Below are positions 1 to 9,462 of a stretch of DNA of 64,000 nt, in pieces. How positions within the stretch are numbered: the stretch's first letter is position 1; every line of letters begins with the position of its first letter. The stretch lies in assembly GCF_030815985.1 (NCBI RefSeq), contig NZ_JAUSXM010000001.1:5270001-5334000 (forward strand), written 5' to 3'. The translations under genes and the position numbers were made by a program. This stretch comes from Paenibacillus sp. W2I17 (GTDB lineage Bacteria > Bacillota > Bacilli > Paenibacillales > Paenibacillaceae). Below the pieces are notes generated by a model. That model did no database searches, was not told the origin of the DNA, and saw nothing but the letters and a program-made list of their open reading frames with translations.

Positions 1-298
1 TTTTAATTTTGTAGAATTTGTCGCTTCATCGTGGAAAATAACGGGTATACATAAACGACTAAATCATTTCTTACGCAAGATGTTCTTAGAAAATATCGTG
101 ATAAGTACAGCTGTGATAAAGGTTTCAAACCTAATAAAGACCCGCACTGCATCAATACATAAATAAATTCAAAACTTTTTTTGATGAATCCGCAACTTTT
201 TGAAATCTGCTGCGTTTAAGATGTAGAGTCGAAAACATTGGGCAACTTACCAAGAATGACCTCGTGAAGAATCTTGTCTATTTATTAGAAAAAATTGC

Positions 299-327
299 TT
301 TACGGCACGAGAGACCCATTGTATAAT
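299..327 (+). promoter_or_regulatory. Putative sigma-A promoter of the SLH protein gene
   Basis: A -35 like TTTACG (299-304) and a perfect TATAAT (322-327) are separated by 17 bases. Transcription from here would give a leader of about 205 nt before the start codon at 539. Long, stable leaders are common for S-layer genes. The -35 is only a partial match, so this is an inference. Confidence 0.45.
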
Positions 328-395
328 ACGTAAGGTAGGATTAGGAAACTACTCTATTTACGTATGATTCTATCATTTATTTTTGTTTACAAGTT

Positions 396-414
396 TCTGT
401 GATATGCTCACAGA
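396..414 (+). promoter_or_regulatory. Perfect hairpin in the SLH gene leader
   Basis: TCTGTGA (396-402) and TCACAGA (408-414) form a perfect 7-bp stem with a 5-base loop, about 125 nt upstream of the start codon. There is no T-run after it, so it is not a terminator. It could stabilise the mRNA, as 5' hairpins do in other S-layer transcripts. The function is inferred. Confidence 0.35.
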
Positions 415-538
415 CATCATTTATATTAACTTGCTCATAACTCTGGAAAGGGGGTGCGACAATAGAATGAGGAATACGAGCGACCCTATTAAAGAAAATT
501 CCAATGTTATGAACGCCCAAGGAGGAGACAAAAAGGTT

Positions 539-3511
539 ATGAAGAAAATTTTATCCGTAGCACTGTCTACAGCAATGGCATTCTCAATGTTTGCATCTGT
601 AGCATTCGGTGACACAGCAGTAACACCACAACAACAGTTTGATGCATTGAAAGCAAAAGGTATCTTCAATGGTTACCCAGATGGCACAGCTGGTCTGGAC
701 AAAGAGATGACTCGCGCTGAGTTCGCAAAAGTTATCACTAAATTGCTTGGTTTGAAAGAGATCACTGGAACTCTTTCTTACACTGACAAAAACTACACAG
801 CTAAAAACTGGGCTGTACCTTACATCGAAGCAGTAACTGCTGCAGGTATCATGGAAGGTAAAAACGTAGAGAAAAAAATCTTTGACTTCAACGGTAAAGT
901 GACAGTAGCTGAAATGGCTACAATCTTGACTCGTGCACTTGATCTTGAAATCCCAACTGAAACTAACAACAATGCAGCAGCATGGGCTAAAGGTTATGTT
1001 CAAGCAGCGATCAACGCAGGTCTGATCGACGCTAACGCTAACTTCTCTGGTAATGCTTCCCGTGAATTGTTGGTAGGTGCAGCTTACTCCATCGATCAAG
1101 CTCAAAGCATTAAAGTTGAATCTTACACAGTATCCGAAGCTGGTAAAGTAGTTGAGTTCAAAATCAGCGACGGCGAAACTGTAAAAGTAACTTTGGATAA
1201 AGCTCTTGAAGCTAACAAAGAAACTGAAGTGAAATTTACTTACAAAGATAAAACTTTCACTGAAAAAGTTACTTATGTTGTAACTGCAGCTCAAAAAGTT
1301 GTTAGTGCAACTGCTAACAACCTTAAACAAGTTGTTGTAACATTTGATGGTGATGTTGATGCTGATAGCGCTGAGCTTGAGTCTAACTACACAGTAGACG
1401 GATTCAAATTCAAATCTGCTACATTGTCTTCTGACAAGAAAACAGTAACTTTGTTGCTGCCAGCAGAGCAAACATTCACTTCCCAAAAAGCTTACAAGTT
1501 GAATGTAAGCAATGTTAAAAACTCTGACAAATCAAAAGTGTTCAAAGAGACAGTAACAGTGACTCCAGTTGACACTACTTTGCCAGAAGTTTCAGAAGTA
1601 AAAGGCCTCGGAACTAAAGCTTTCAAAGTTGTATTCTCTGAGCCGGTTAAAGCTTCTTCTGTAAACACAACTTCTAACTTCCGCATCGACGGTAAAGCAA
1701 TTTCTGGATATGTTAACTTCACTTATCCAAGTGTTGCAGTTATCACAACTGACCTGAGCGTTGGTAAACACACATTGACAGTAAATGGTGTTGAAGACTA
1801 TGCAGGTTACAAACTTCTGCAAAAAGAAGTTGAGTTCGAAGTAGTTGAAGACACTACAGCTCCAGAAGTAGTTAGTGCTAAAGCTACAAACCTGAACAAA
1901 GTAGAAATCGAATTTAACGAGTCTGTTAAATCCGTGAGCAAAGCTTACCACACGTCTTCTGGTAAAACAGGAACTGTTACTGTTGAAGATAACAAAGTAA
2001 CTGTTGACTTCGAAAACGACAACAAGCTTAGCTTGGGTGAAAACACAATTACTTTGGAAGGCGTAACAGACTATAGCAACAACTCTGCTACACGTACTTC
2101 TAAAGTGACTCCAGTGATTGACACTACTCGTCCAGAAGTTGCTTCTGTAACTGCTGAAGTTTACAACAACAACCACGTATTCACTATTGAATTCAGCAAA
2201 GCTGTTGAAGCTACTGATGTTGCGAAAACAGCAAACGCTAACTTCACTTTGAAGAATGAAAAAGGCGAACTGGTTACAACTAGAGGCTTCACAGCTGCTG
2301 GTCACCCAGTTAATGCTCCTAAATTCGTAGATGGCACTGGTAACAAACGTGTACAAATCACTACAATCGGTGAGTTGCCACAAGGTAAATATACTTTGGA
2401 AATCGCTGGTATCCGTGATATCGCTGCGATTGCAAACACAATGTTGCCGTACACTACTACTGTAGATGTAAGTGACGTTGCTAAACCAAAAGTTAACGAT
2501 GCTTGGTTCGTTCAAGAAAACACTGGTAATGGATCTTTGAAAGATCTGGATATCTACGTTACATTCAGCAAAGAAATGGCTGTAAGTGGTAACGGTAGTG
2601 CGATTGATCCAAACAAATATAACTATCAAATCGGCAATGGTCCTTTGTTGCCACTTCCTAACAATACTGAGGTAACTCAAGTAAATGCACAACAAGTGCG
2701 CATTTCCTTGCCTGCCAAAGAAAATGGATACTTGGCTGCAACTGATACTCTGAATCTGCGTATCGCTAATGTAGCAGATACTAAAGATAACTACATCGCT
2801 GGAAACGTAGTTTCTACGCCTGTTGTAGCTAAAGACTCCAGAAAAATTGGTGTTGAGTCAGCTAAAGCTGTATCTGACAAAAAAATTGAAGTTCAATTCA
2901 ATGGATACTTGTCCTCTGTAAGTGCAAGTGACTTCGCTATCAGTGCGACTAGCGCAACTTACGGTTTGAAATTGAACAGTGTTGAGACTAAAGATGGTAA
3001 CACTTTGGCTCACTTCGAAATCACTACAGGTCAATCTTTGGATGCAACAGCTTCCACAGCTAACTTTGTTACGATTCGTTCAGTTGAAAACATCCAATCT
3101 GTAAGTCCTAATGGTATTAAAGTTGGTACTGTTAACGAAGGCTTGACAGATGGTATCGCACCTAAATTGGCAGCAAACAGTAATTTCAACGTTGTTGAAG
3201 GTGCAGTTCAAGCCAATGGTAAGAGACAATACACAGCTACATTGACATTCAACGAAGCTTTGAATGTTGCTAACAATACTACTGGCTTCTTGGCTCGCCT
3301 TGGCGGATCTGAAGCTACCGTTACTGCAGTTGCTGCTGGCACTAACAGTAATGAAGTAGTAGTTACATTTGAAGCTGCTGGTACTACACAGTTGACTGGT
3401 TCTTATGTAGAACTGTACCTCAATTCTACAAATGCAACTAACAAATTTGTAACTGACAAATCCGGTAACGCTGCTGATGCTTCTAACGTTTCCGTACAAA
3501 GACAGTACTAA
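539..3511 (+). CDS. S-layer homology (SLH) domain surface protein
   Basis: Secreted cell-surface protein of 990 residues, probably a major S-layer or surface-array protein. The start at 539 was chosen because AAGGAGGAG (519-527) sits just upstream and the protein then opens with a typical signal peptide (KK, hydrophobic stretch, cleavage near FASVAFG). The frame stays open back to 383, but that extension has no signal peptide. Residues about 30-205 hold SLH-type repeats (FNGYPDGTAG...MTRAEFAKVI; YIEAVTAAGIMEG; YVQAAINAGLID), which in this family bind pyruvylated secondary wall polymer. The rest is a string of beta-sandwich, Ig-like modules of the kind (VSA.A.NLK.V.V.F). Codon use is strongly biased, as expected for a very highly expressed gene. 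It is monocistronic, closed by a strong terminator. The SLH repeats are N-terminal here, C-terminal in the second SLH protein. Confidence 0.9.
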   Translation: MKKILSVALSTAMAFSMFASVAFGDTAVTPQQQFDALKAKGIFNGYPDGTAGLDKEMTRAEFAKVITKLLGLKEITGTLSYTDKNYTAKNWAVPYIEAVTAAGIMEGKNVEKKIFDFNGKVTVAEMATILTRALDLEIPTETNNNAAAWAKGYVQAAINAGLIDANANFSGNASRELLVGAAYSIDQAQSIKVESYTVSEAGKVVEFKISDGETVKVTLDKALEANKETEVKFTYKDKTFTEKVTYVVTAAQKVVSATANNLKQVVVTFDGDVDADSAELESNYTVDGFKFKSATLSSDKKTVTLLLPAEQTFTSQKAYKLNVSNVKNSDKSKVFKETVTVTPVDTTLPEVSEVKGLGTKAFKVVFSEPVKASSVNTTSNFRIDGKAISGYVNFTYPSVAVITTDLSVGKHTLTVNGVEDYAGYKLLQKEVEFEVVEDTTAPEVVSAKATNLNKVEIEFNESVKSVSKAYHTSSGKTGTVTVEDNKVTVDFENDNKLSLGENTITLEGVTDYSNNSATRTSKVTPVIDTTRPEVASVTAEVYNNNHVFTIEFSKAVEATDVAKTANANFTLKNEKGELVTTRGFTAAGHPVNAPKFVDGTGNKRVQITTIGELPQGKYTLEIAGIRDIAAIANTMLPYTTTVDVSDVAKPKVNDAWFVQENTGNGSLKDLDIYVTFSKEMAVSGNGSAIDPNKYNYQIGNGPLLPLPNNTEVTQVNAQQVRISLPAKENGYLAATDTLNLRIANVADTKDNYIAGNVVSTPVVAKDSRKIGVESAKAVSDKKIEVQFNGYLSSVSASDFAISATSATYGLKLNSVETKDGNTLAHFEITTGQSLDATASTANFVTIRSVENIQSVSPNGIKVGTVNEGLTDGIAPKLAANSNFNVVEGAVQANGKRQYTATLTFNEALNVANNTTGFLARLGGSEATVTAVAAGTNSNEVVVTFEAAGTTQLTGSYVELYLNSTNATNKFVTDKSGNAADASNVSVQRQY

Positions 3512-3532
3512 TTTATAAGTTTTTTAGAAAAG

Positions 3533-3561
3533 ACCCTTAGAGAAATCTAAGGGTTTTTTTT
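3533..3561 (+). terminator. Rho-independent terminator after the SLH gene
   Basis: CCCTTAGA (3534-3541) pairs with TCTAAGGG (3546-3553) across a GAAA loop and is followed by a T-run. It lies 22 bases after the stop codon. Confidence 0.9.
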
Positions 3562-3670
3562 ATTGTGGTTTATTCGATAAATCACAACAACATCGTAACT
3601 TTCTACCTTTCCCAAACGTTTATACTATAAGAGCAATAAGAGCAACAAGCAACTTATGGGAGGTTTGGAA

Positions 3671-6268
3671 GTGGATCAAAAGAAAATGTTTGTGAGCTTG
3701 CTCGCGAGTGCGATGTTGATTAGTTCAACGGCTGGCATTGCTATGGCGGCGAGCACAACCAATAAAACGTCTGCCACCAGTTCAAATAGCAGCACATCGA
3801 AGAAAACGACATCAACCACGAAACAGGTTGTACATACACTCGGTAACCTATCGGCTGTTAAAGTGACTGCACGAAGTTCCGTAAGATTAACAGATGTAAA
3901 TATCTTGGCGCAGGACGATGGCAATGTGGTTACGTATACGTTGTCTTATAAGAACAATGACAGCACCCCAATGATGATGCTCGATTACTGGAGCAAGGTG
4001 AAAACCAAGGGTGGAACATCGTTCGCACCTAAACTGATTGCGAAGGATCAGGAAAAGAAAACGGTCGCCCCTGGATCAACAGTTGAGTTGACCTATGTCA
4101 TGAAAGTGGGTCGCGAGGTGAAACTCAGTGATCTGAACTTCCTCATCGTGAAATGGGATTTCAGTCAAGCTAACTATGAACGTACGCTGGGTAAGTTTAA
4201 CGTGCCCGCATCCTATAGTATTACCACACCTGTAGGCAAACCAAAGACGGTTCGTCTAAGCGATTCTGCCGTGAAGGTGAAAGTATCAGGTATTAAAGTG
4301 TTTCCAGGTGAGGATAAGAAACAGTATGTGAAAATTGGCGTGAATTTAAACAATATTAGTTATAAATTGCTTGAAAATCCGAATATCAAATGGATCTTGC
4401 GTACACCAAGTGGAACCAACTATCCGTTAACTCCGGATAAAGACAACACGAGTGTCAGCATCCAGGCTCAAGCTAATAAGGCCCTCAGTTTGATGGCATC
4501 TCTTCCTACGTCAGTGAAGCTTCAAAAGTCTGAGTTGTTGCTGGTAGAAGAACAGGGTGAAGAAAAGAGTGTTCTGCCTGTTGCTGCATTGCAATTGCCA
4601 GAGGCTAGCAAAACGAATGTAGAGGTTGCTGCCAATCAACCAAACATTATTTCAGTTGAAGGACAACGACTATCCACATTGCTTGAATCCGCTAAAGTCC
4701 GAATCGATGATGGTGAGTATAGCCTTAATCTTCAAATGAAGCTCAAGAATGAAGGTAAGAAAGCCATTAAGGTGCCGACATATACCTTCGAGGTACGAAA
4801 TACAGACGGAACAGTCTATCCGATTGAAACTAAAGCATTGGATACATTGAAGTTGAACCCGGGTGATATCAAGACCATTAAGCTCAGTGCAACCCTTCAG
4901 GGTGATGGAGATACGAGCAAAATCAAGTTGTATGTGATGAGTCCGGTAGACAAAAATGAAAGCACAGAATCCACAACATCTTCTCCTACAAATGGATTTG
5001 TCTTCTCCTATCCTGTAGGTGTCTATGGGATTCCTGAATCGGTATCCAGTGGAGATGGATTGACAACCGAAACGGTCATTAAGAATAACAAAGGTACATT
5101 TGGTGTGTCTTTTGGATCGTTACAGCGGTTGCCGTGGCTTGATAGTGATATTATTGCCGCAAAAGTGACCATTCGTAATGCAGGTAACAAAACAGTTCAA
5201 CTTCCTGAACTTGAAGCAATGTTTATGATTGATTCTGCTGAGATTGAAGGAGACAAGAAGTTAATCTACACACAAAGTGGCAAGCTACTTGGAGCTGGCA
5301 TGACAACCGAGGCTTACCTTTTGACCAAGATTCCTTCTGAAATACGTATATCTCGTCTCGAACTTAGTCTAAACGAGAAAGTTAGTGAAGAAGAGACGAA
5401 TGAGTGGATTACGTTAAATACGTCTGGATTAATTCCGCCTGTATCTTATGTTGGAAGCGGCAAGACATACACATCGGGTACTGCTGATAAAGAGACCGAA
5501 ATGGGTGTGCGGAGAACGATTCGTTATCCGGGAACGTCATCGGACATCGTATATACCGAATTCGAGATGACGAACAAATCACTACGTCAAAGTGGTCTCG
5601 GTAAACTGGTAGGTTACTTCAAAACATCGGATGGCCAGTATTACAGAGCAACAGCGAAGCAAGCAGAGCGTCTGCCTGGACCTGGTCAAAAGTCGATTGT
5701 TACGTTCTGGGCTAAGATTCCGAAGTCCGTTACCTTCTCAGACCTGCGCCTGATTGTGGGTGAAGGTATTGCAGACAGCAAGTTTGTAACGGGTGAAGGT
5801 GAAGCGACTGCTTATGTGAATGCTCTGGCATTTGAAGTGCCGCCAACCTCCATTAGTGTTCAAGGCTCGTTGACCAATATTGATCTTTATCCTTACTCTT
5901 GGACTGCCAACAGTGTGAGAGCATATCTGGCAGGGAGTTCGTCTGTACAGATCGAGATGAATTACAGCTTATCCCGTAATGAAGAGATTGAGATGGGTGA
6001 GAACGAGCACAAGTTAATCCTTACAATGACGGACCAAGCAGGTAAATCATATGAGAAAGAGCTGACTTTGGGAACCGATCTGAAAGTGGGAACCAACCAG
6101 ACACTGAGCTGGAGCGTAGAAGATAGCTTCTACGAGAAGTTGCGTGGTGGTTCGTATCGCTTAAGCGTAGATGATCAGTTCCAGGGACAACGTCTTCGTC
6201 TTGCAGAACAGAGCTACGGATATGATTTGACCAAGCTTCCGAAGGAAGAACCTGTCGATTTGAGATAA
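3671..6268 (+). CDS. Large secreted protein of unknown function
   Basis: 865-residue exported protein that I do not recognise. The start is taken as GTG 3671 because GGGAGG (3658-3663) lies seven bases upstream; the in-frame ATG at 3656 overlaps that ribosome binding site. Residues 1-30 form a signal peptide (VSLLASAMLISSTAGIAMAA) followed by a Ser/Thr/Lys-rich linker. The remainder is a tandem of beta-rich modules of about 120-150 residues. Each has a pattern like VTYTLSYKNND, LKNEGKKAIKVPTYTFEVRN or IRNAGNKTVQLPELEAMF, then a P.G....L segment, which resembles Ig-like or DUF4352-like folds. No catalytic motif is evident. It stands alone between two terminators, beside the SLH gene, so a role at the envelope is plausible but unproven. 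Confidence 0.75.
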   Translation: MDQKKMFVSLLASAMLISSTAGIAMAASTTNKTSATSSNSSTSKKTTSTTKQVVHTLGNLSAVKVTARSSVRLTDVNILAQDDGNVVTYTLSYKNNDSTPMMMLDYWSKVKTKGGTSFAPKLIAKDQEKKTVAPGSTVELTYVMKVGREVKLSDLNFLIVKWDFSQANYERTLGKFNVPASYSITTPVGKPKTVRLSDSAVKVKVSGIKVFPGEDKKQYVKIGVNLNNISYKLLENPNIKWILRTPSGTNYPLTPDKDNTSVSIQAQANKALSLMASLPTSVKLQKSELLLVEEQGEEKSVLPVAALQLPEASKTNVEVAANQPNIISVEGQRLSTLLESAKVRIDDGEYSLNLQMKLKNEGKKAIKVPTYTFEVRNTDGTVYPIETKALDTLKLNPGDIKTIKLSATLQGDGDTSKIKLYVMSPVDKNESTESTTSSPTNGFVFSYPVGVYGIPESVSSGDGLTTETVIKNNKGTFGVSFGSLQRLPWLDSDIIAAKVTIRNAGNKTVQLPELEAMFMIDSAEIEGDKKLIYTQSGKLLGAGMTTEAYLLTKIPSEIRISRLELSLNEKVSEEETNEWITLNTSGLIPPVSYVGSGKTYTSGTADKETEMGVRRTIRYPGTSSDIVYTEFEMTNKSLRQSGLGKLVGYFKTSDGQYYRATAKQAERLPGPGQKSIVTFWAKIPKSVTFSDLRLIVGEGIADSKFVTGEGEATAYVNALAFEVPPTSISVQGSLTNIDLYPYSWTANSVRAYLAGSSSVQIEMNYSLSRNEEIEMGENEHKLILTMTDQAGKSYEKELTLGTDLKVGTNQTLSWSVEDSFYEKLRGGSYRLSVDDQFQGQRLRLAEQSYGYDLTKLPKEEPVDLR

Positions 6269-6306
6269 ATGCAGATATTCGAATAATTGTTAGATTTGTC
6301 CACAAG

Positions 6307-6340
6307 ACCTCGTTTCTTCCCCAATGGAAACGAGGTTTTG
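6307..6340 (+). terminator. Rho-independent terminator
   Basis: ACCTCGTTTC (6307-6316) pairs perfectly with GAAACGAGGT (6327-6336), followed by a short T-run. It closes the large secreted-protein gene. Confidence 0.85.
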
Positions 6341-6399
6341 CTTGTCGCATCCCTATTTTTTCTCTATAGTTAAAGTTAATAGATTACCAGAGGAGGAAA

Positions 6400-7002
6400 A
6401 TGATTCACATGAAACCTTATATGAAAGTATCCCTCGCTGCGCTCGCCATTGGTGTTGGCGTCTGGGTTGGGTCGGTATACAGTAATACAGCCATCGGTGC
6501 AGGTACAAGCCAGCCAGGAACAGCAGATGATCCGGTTGTAACAAAGAGTTATGTAGATCAGCAGATCCAACAGGCTTTGGGCGGTAAGATCCCGACTGGA
6601 GGAGGAAGTACCAATACGGGAACAGACAGCAATGCAGGAAATGGTAACAACACTGGCTCTACAGGAACCGGGAACTCCGGTAGCACAGGTGGAAACACAT
6701 CCCTTCCTCCACTGGTCTCGGGCGCTTCTGATGCCGTTGAGATCGTAACCGTGAAGCCGGGTCAACAGCTGATCGGGAAGTCCGGCGCGGAGTTCATTGT
6801 ACGTAGCGGCAAAGCTGTGATCGTCAGTGAGGGTACGAATGGTGTAGCTGATCTGACGGACGGGATTGACCTGACGAATGGACAGGCAGCGCCGACCAAT
6901 CACCTGCTCTCTTTTCCAAGGGATGGACGGGGGATCACGGTCTTGGAAGGAAACAAATACAGCTTAACCGTAATGGTTCGTGGTGGATATACTCTGAAAT
7001 AG
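6400..7002 (+). CDS. Small secreted protein with Gly/Ser/Thr/Asn-rich linker, unknown function
   Basis: 200-residue exported protein. AGGAGG (6391-6396) precedes two possible starts, ATG 6400 (spacing 3) and ATG 6409 (spacing 12); the second may be the true one. An N-terminal hydrophobic segment (SLAALAIGVGVWVGSVY) is a signal peptide or anchor. It is followed by a short DPVVTKSYVDQQIQQAL segment, a 40-residue linker of Gly, Asn, Thr and Ser, and a C-terminal domain of about 95 residues (VEIVTVKPGQQLIGKSGAEFIVRSGKAVIVS...). I do not recognise a family with a known function. The layout suggests a surface-tethered domain, perhaps spore or envelope related given the ssp gene that follows. No terminator is visible downstream. 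Confidence 0.7.
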   Translation: MIHMKPYMKVSLAALAIGVGVWVGSVYSNTAIGAGTSQPGTADDPVVTKSYVDQQIQQALGGKIPTGGGSTNTGTDSNAGNGNNTGSTGTGNSGSTGGNTSLPPLVSGASDAVEIVTVKPGQQLIGKSGAEFIVRSGKAVIVSEGTNGVADLTDGIDLTNGQAAPTNHLLSFPRDGRGITVLEGNKYSLTVMVRGGYTLK

Positions 7003-7150
7003 TTTTTGTAGCTGTTAAAGGAATTATTCATTAGTCATACTTTTCATTTGCTCAGATTACCCAGTTCTAACAAACATTAATACGGCTAGCGTGCCTTCTT
7101 CCTGCTCACTCTATAACTGTTGACAATCAATTAATGGAGGTGCAGGAATC

Positions 7151-7423
7151 ATGGCTAGAAGCAATCGCAAAGTGGTACCCGAAAGTCGTCAAATGTTGGA
7201 TCAAATGAAGTATGAGATTGCTGCAGAGTTTGGTCTCAATGTAGGTTATGGTGGCAGAGGTTTAGCTGGTGCGGATACAGAATTTGGATCTGAACTGGGT
7301 GAAGTGAGTGATCACTCCTATGGGCAATACAAAGGGTGGGGACATCTGACTTCCCGCGAGAATGGATCCGTTGGTGGAGAGATCACCAAAAGGCTAATTC
7401 GTCAGGCAGAGCAGCACTTATAG
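7151..7423 (+). CDS. Alpha/beta-type small acid-soluble spore protein
   Basis: 90-residue DNA-binding spore protein that saturates spore DNA and protects it from damage. The two hallmark segments are present: [13 protein letters not shown] (about 19-31), which contains the GPR germination-protease cleavage site, and [17 protein letters not shown] near the C-terminus. Family members are usually 60-75 residues. This one carries an unusual insert of about 25 residues between the two segments ([20 protein letters not shown]... to ...KGWGHL). GGAGGTG (7136-7142) lies just upstream of the ATG. Expression is expected in the forespore under sigma-G, but I could not identify a convincing sigma-G promoter. 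Confidence 0.92.
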   Translation: MARSNRKVVPESRQMLDQMKYEIAAEFGLNVGYGGRGLAGADTEFGSELGEVSDHSYGQYKGWGHLTSRENGSVGGEITKRLIRQAEQHL

Positions 7424-7447
7424 GGCATTTTCCTTCCCCCATTTTGT

Positions 7448-7476
7448 TTGACACGTCTTGACAAATACGTTAAGAT
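7448..7476 (+). promoter_or_regulatory. Putative sigma-A promoter of metK
   Basis: A consensus TTGACA (7448-7453) and TAAGAT (7471-7476) are separated by 17 bases. The transcript would have a leader of about 195 nt. A hairpin (AACCTTTTCC paired with GGAAAGGTT, about 7493-7516) follows immediately. I see no SAM-I riboswitch signature in this leader. Confidence 0.6.
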
Positions 7477-7678
7477 GGCACTTGAGGTATGCAACCTTTT
7501 CCACTAGGGAAAGGTTGATTTTCGTTTGAGGCAATTACCTGAAAAATCCTTATCTTCGGTACTGCGGACCCTGCGTCCTTATTCCATTTTGGAAAGCTTC
7601 GAGGGTACAGTGAACGAATCGCTGTCATGTTTTGTTCGGGCAATCGCCATACTACTAGTTATGGGAGGTTGAAACTTC

Positions 7679-8881
7679 ATGTCTGTTAAAGGCCGGCATC
7701 TATTTACATCGGAGTCTGTAACCGAAGGACATCCGGATAAAATCTGCGATCAGATCTCAGACGCCGTATTGGACGCGTTCTTGGCAAACGACCCCAATGC
7801 TCGCGTAGCTTGCGAAGTTTCCGTAGCCACAGGCTTAGTGCTTGTCATCGGTGAAATCAGTTCAGCTTCTGAATACGTGGACATTCCGTCCATCGTTCGT
7901 AATACAATTAAGGATATTGGCTACACACGTGCCAAGTTCGGTTTTGATTATAACACTTGTGCAGTTCTGACTTCTCTGAATGAGCAGTCTGCTGATATTG
8001 CCCAAGGCGTTAACGCAGCGCTAGAGAACCGTGACCCGGAACAAGTTGCTCGTGAAACAGAAAACATTGGTGCAGGTGACCAAGGTCTGATGTTCGGTTT
8101 TGCAACGAACGAAACACCAGAACTCATGCCTTTGCCAATCGCATTGTCTCACCGTATCGCACGCCGTCTGGCGGAAGTGCGTAAGAACGGTACATTGGAA
8201 TATCTTCGTCCGGATGGTAAAACGCAAGTAACGATTGAATACGACGGTGACAAACCGGTACGTGTGGATACAATCGTTGTGTCTACTCAGCACGCTGAAG
8301 AGACTACGCTGGAGCAGATCCAAAAAGATATCAAAGAACATGTAATCTTGCCTGTCGTTCCAGCTGGATTGCTGGATGAGCAGACTAAATATTTCATCAA
8401 CCCAACAGGACGTTTCGTTATTGGCGGACCTCAGGGAGATGCAGGCCTTACTGGACGTAAAATCATCGTAGATACCTACGGCGGTTATGCACGTCACGGC
8501 GGTGGTGCGTTCTCGGGTAAAGATCCAACAAAAGTAGACCGCTCCGCAGCATATGCGGCACGTTACGTAGCGAAAAACCTTGTAGCTGCAGGTCTTGCAG
8601 ACAAAGTTGAAATCCAGCTCGCTTACGCGATTGGTGTAGCCAACCCGGTATCGATCAACGTGGATACATACGGAACTGGCAAAGTCAGCGAAGAGAAATT
8701 GGTTGAGCTCGTGCGTAACAACTTTGATCTTCGTCCGGCTGGCATTATTCGTATGCTGGATCTGCGTCGCCCAATCTACAAACAAACGGCTGCTTACGGT
8801 CACTTCGGCCGTACAGATCTGGATGTACCTTGGGAACAAGTGGACAAAGTAGACCTTTTGAAAACTCAAGCAGGTCTGTAA
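7679..8881 (+). CDS. metK: S-adenosylmethionine synthetase
   Basis: Makes S-adenosylmethionine from methionine and ATP in the cytoplasm, the methyl donor for, among others, the flagellin methylase encoded downstream in this window. The 400-residue length is normal for the family. Diagnostic motifs are all there: [15 protein letters not shown] near residue 17 (ATP site), [12 protein letters not shown] near 117, and the glycine-rich [16 protein letters not shown] near 275. GGGAGGT at 7663-7669 supports the ATG start. The gene is monocistronic, with its own promoter and a very strong terminator. Its long leader hints at regulation, but no known SAM riboswitch could be recognised. Confidence 0.98.
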   Translation: MSVKGRHLFTSESVTEGHPDKICDQISDAVLDAFLANDPNARVACEVSVATGLVLVIGEISSASEYVDIPSIVRNTIKDIGYTRAKFGFDYNTCAVLTSLNEQSADIAQGVNAALENRDPEQVARETENIGAGDQGLMFGFATNETPELMPLPIALSHRIARRLAEVRKNGTLEYLRPDGKTQVTIEYDGDKPVRVDTIVVSTQHAEETTLEQIQKDIKEHVILPVVPAGLLDEQTKYFINPTGRFVIGGPQGDAGLTGRKIIVDTYGGYARHGGGAFSGKDPTKVDRSAAYAARYVAKNLVAAGLADKVEIQLAYAIGVANPVSINVDTYGTGKVSEEKLVELVRNNFDLRPAGIIRMLDLRRPIYKQTAAYGHFGRTDLDVPWEQVDKVDLLKTQAGL

Positions 8882-8900
8882 GCTTCTGTTCAACACGTGT

Positions 8901-8941
8901 AGAAGCCCAAGATTCCTATAAGGAATCTTGGGCTTCTTTTT
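8901..8941 (+). terminator. Rho-independent terminator of metK
   Basis: A perfect 17-bp stem (8901-8917 with 8921-8937, ATA loop) is followed by a run of T. It lies 20 bases after the stop. Confidence 0.95.
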
Positions 8942-9097
8942 TTGCATTAGTATTATGGATATCTCTTCATTACAAAAAAGGAAATTATATTTACATATAA
9001 TAACTATTCGCTAATCAAATATTTCCTTTTTGCCGAAATACATAAAGAGGTCTATACATGGAATAAACAGTTGAATCTGGATGAGGAGGAACGAAAG

Positions 9098-9442
9098 GTG
9101 AGTATAAAAGGAATGATCCGCAAGGGGATCATCGGATTGTTAATTGTATTATTGACTACGCAAGGTTGGTATAGTGGTTTGGGGTTGAAAGAGAGTACTG
9201 CATATGCAGATGACGATTTAACGGGTTTGGGGATTGAGTCATCTATGCCAGCATTAGGTGCTCGAAACGTTGATAGTACATTACCATTTAGTCTTGTCTT
9301 CAAGAAGCCAGTAAGAAAAGTTACAGGTACGCTAGAGAACATATCCATATACAGATTACCGGAGAACAAGCTGGTTGCAGAAGTTCCTGTGAATTCTGCA
9401 GTAAATGTTTTAGCCGATTCCGCTGATATCCCAGGTGTGTAG
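9098..9442 (+). pseudogene. N-terminal fragment of a frameshifted SLH surface protein
   Basis: 114-codon fragment. GTG 9098 is the likely start, with AGGAGGA (9084-9090) eight bases upstream; an in-frame TTG at 9071 is weaker. It encodes a signal peptide (KGIIGLLIVLLTTQGWYSGLG) and the beginning of a Big_5-type Ig-like domain (SSMPALGARNVDSTLPFSLVFKKPV). The frame ends at TAG 9440-9442, directly after a GTGTGT run (9435-9440). Removing one GT restores the reading ...ADIPGVGKIINFQLNEALKGGHYAIRIG, which joins it seamlessly to the next reading frame. It is therefore the front part of one gene covering 9098-12825. A sequencing or assembly error is the main alternative. Confidence 0.75.
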
Positions 9443-9462
9443 GAAAAATCATTAATTTTCAG

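Noticed and set aside
584..2695. Long open frames on the minus strand opposite the first SLH gene (up to 367 codons)
   Set aside because: They have no ribosome binding site, encode Cys/Phe/Ser-rich nonsense, and arise from the strong codon bias of the SLH gene. The sense-strand protein is clearly real.
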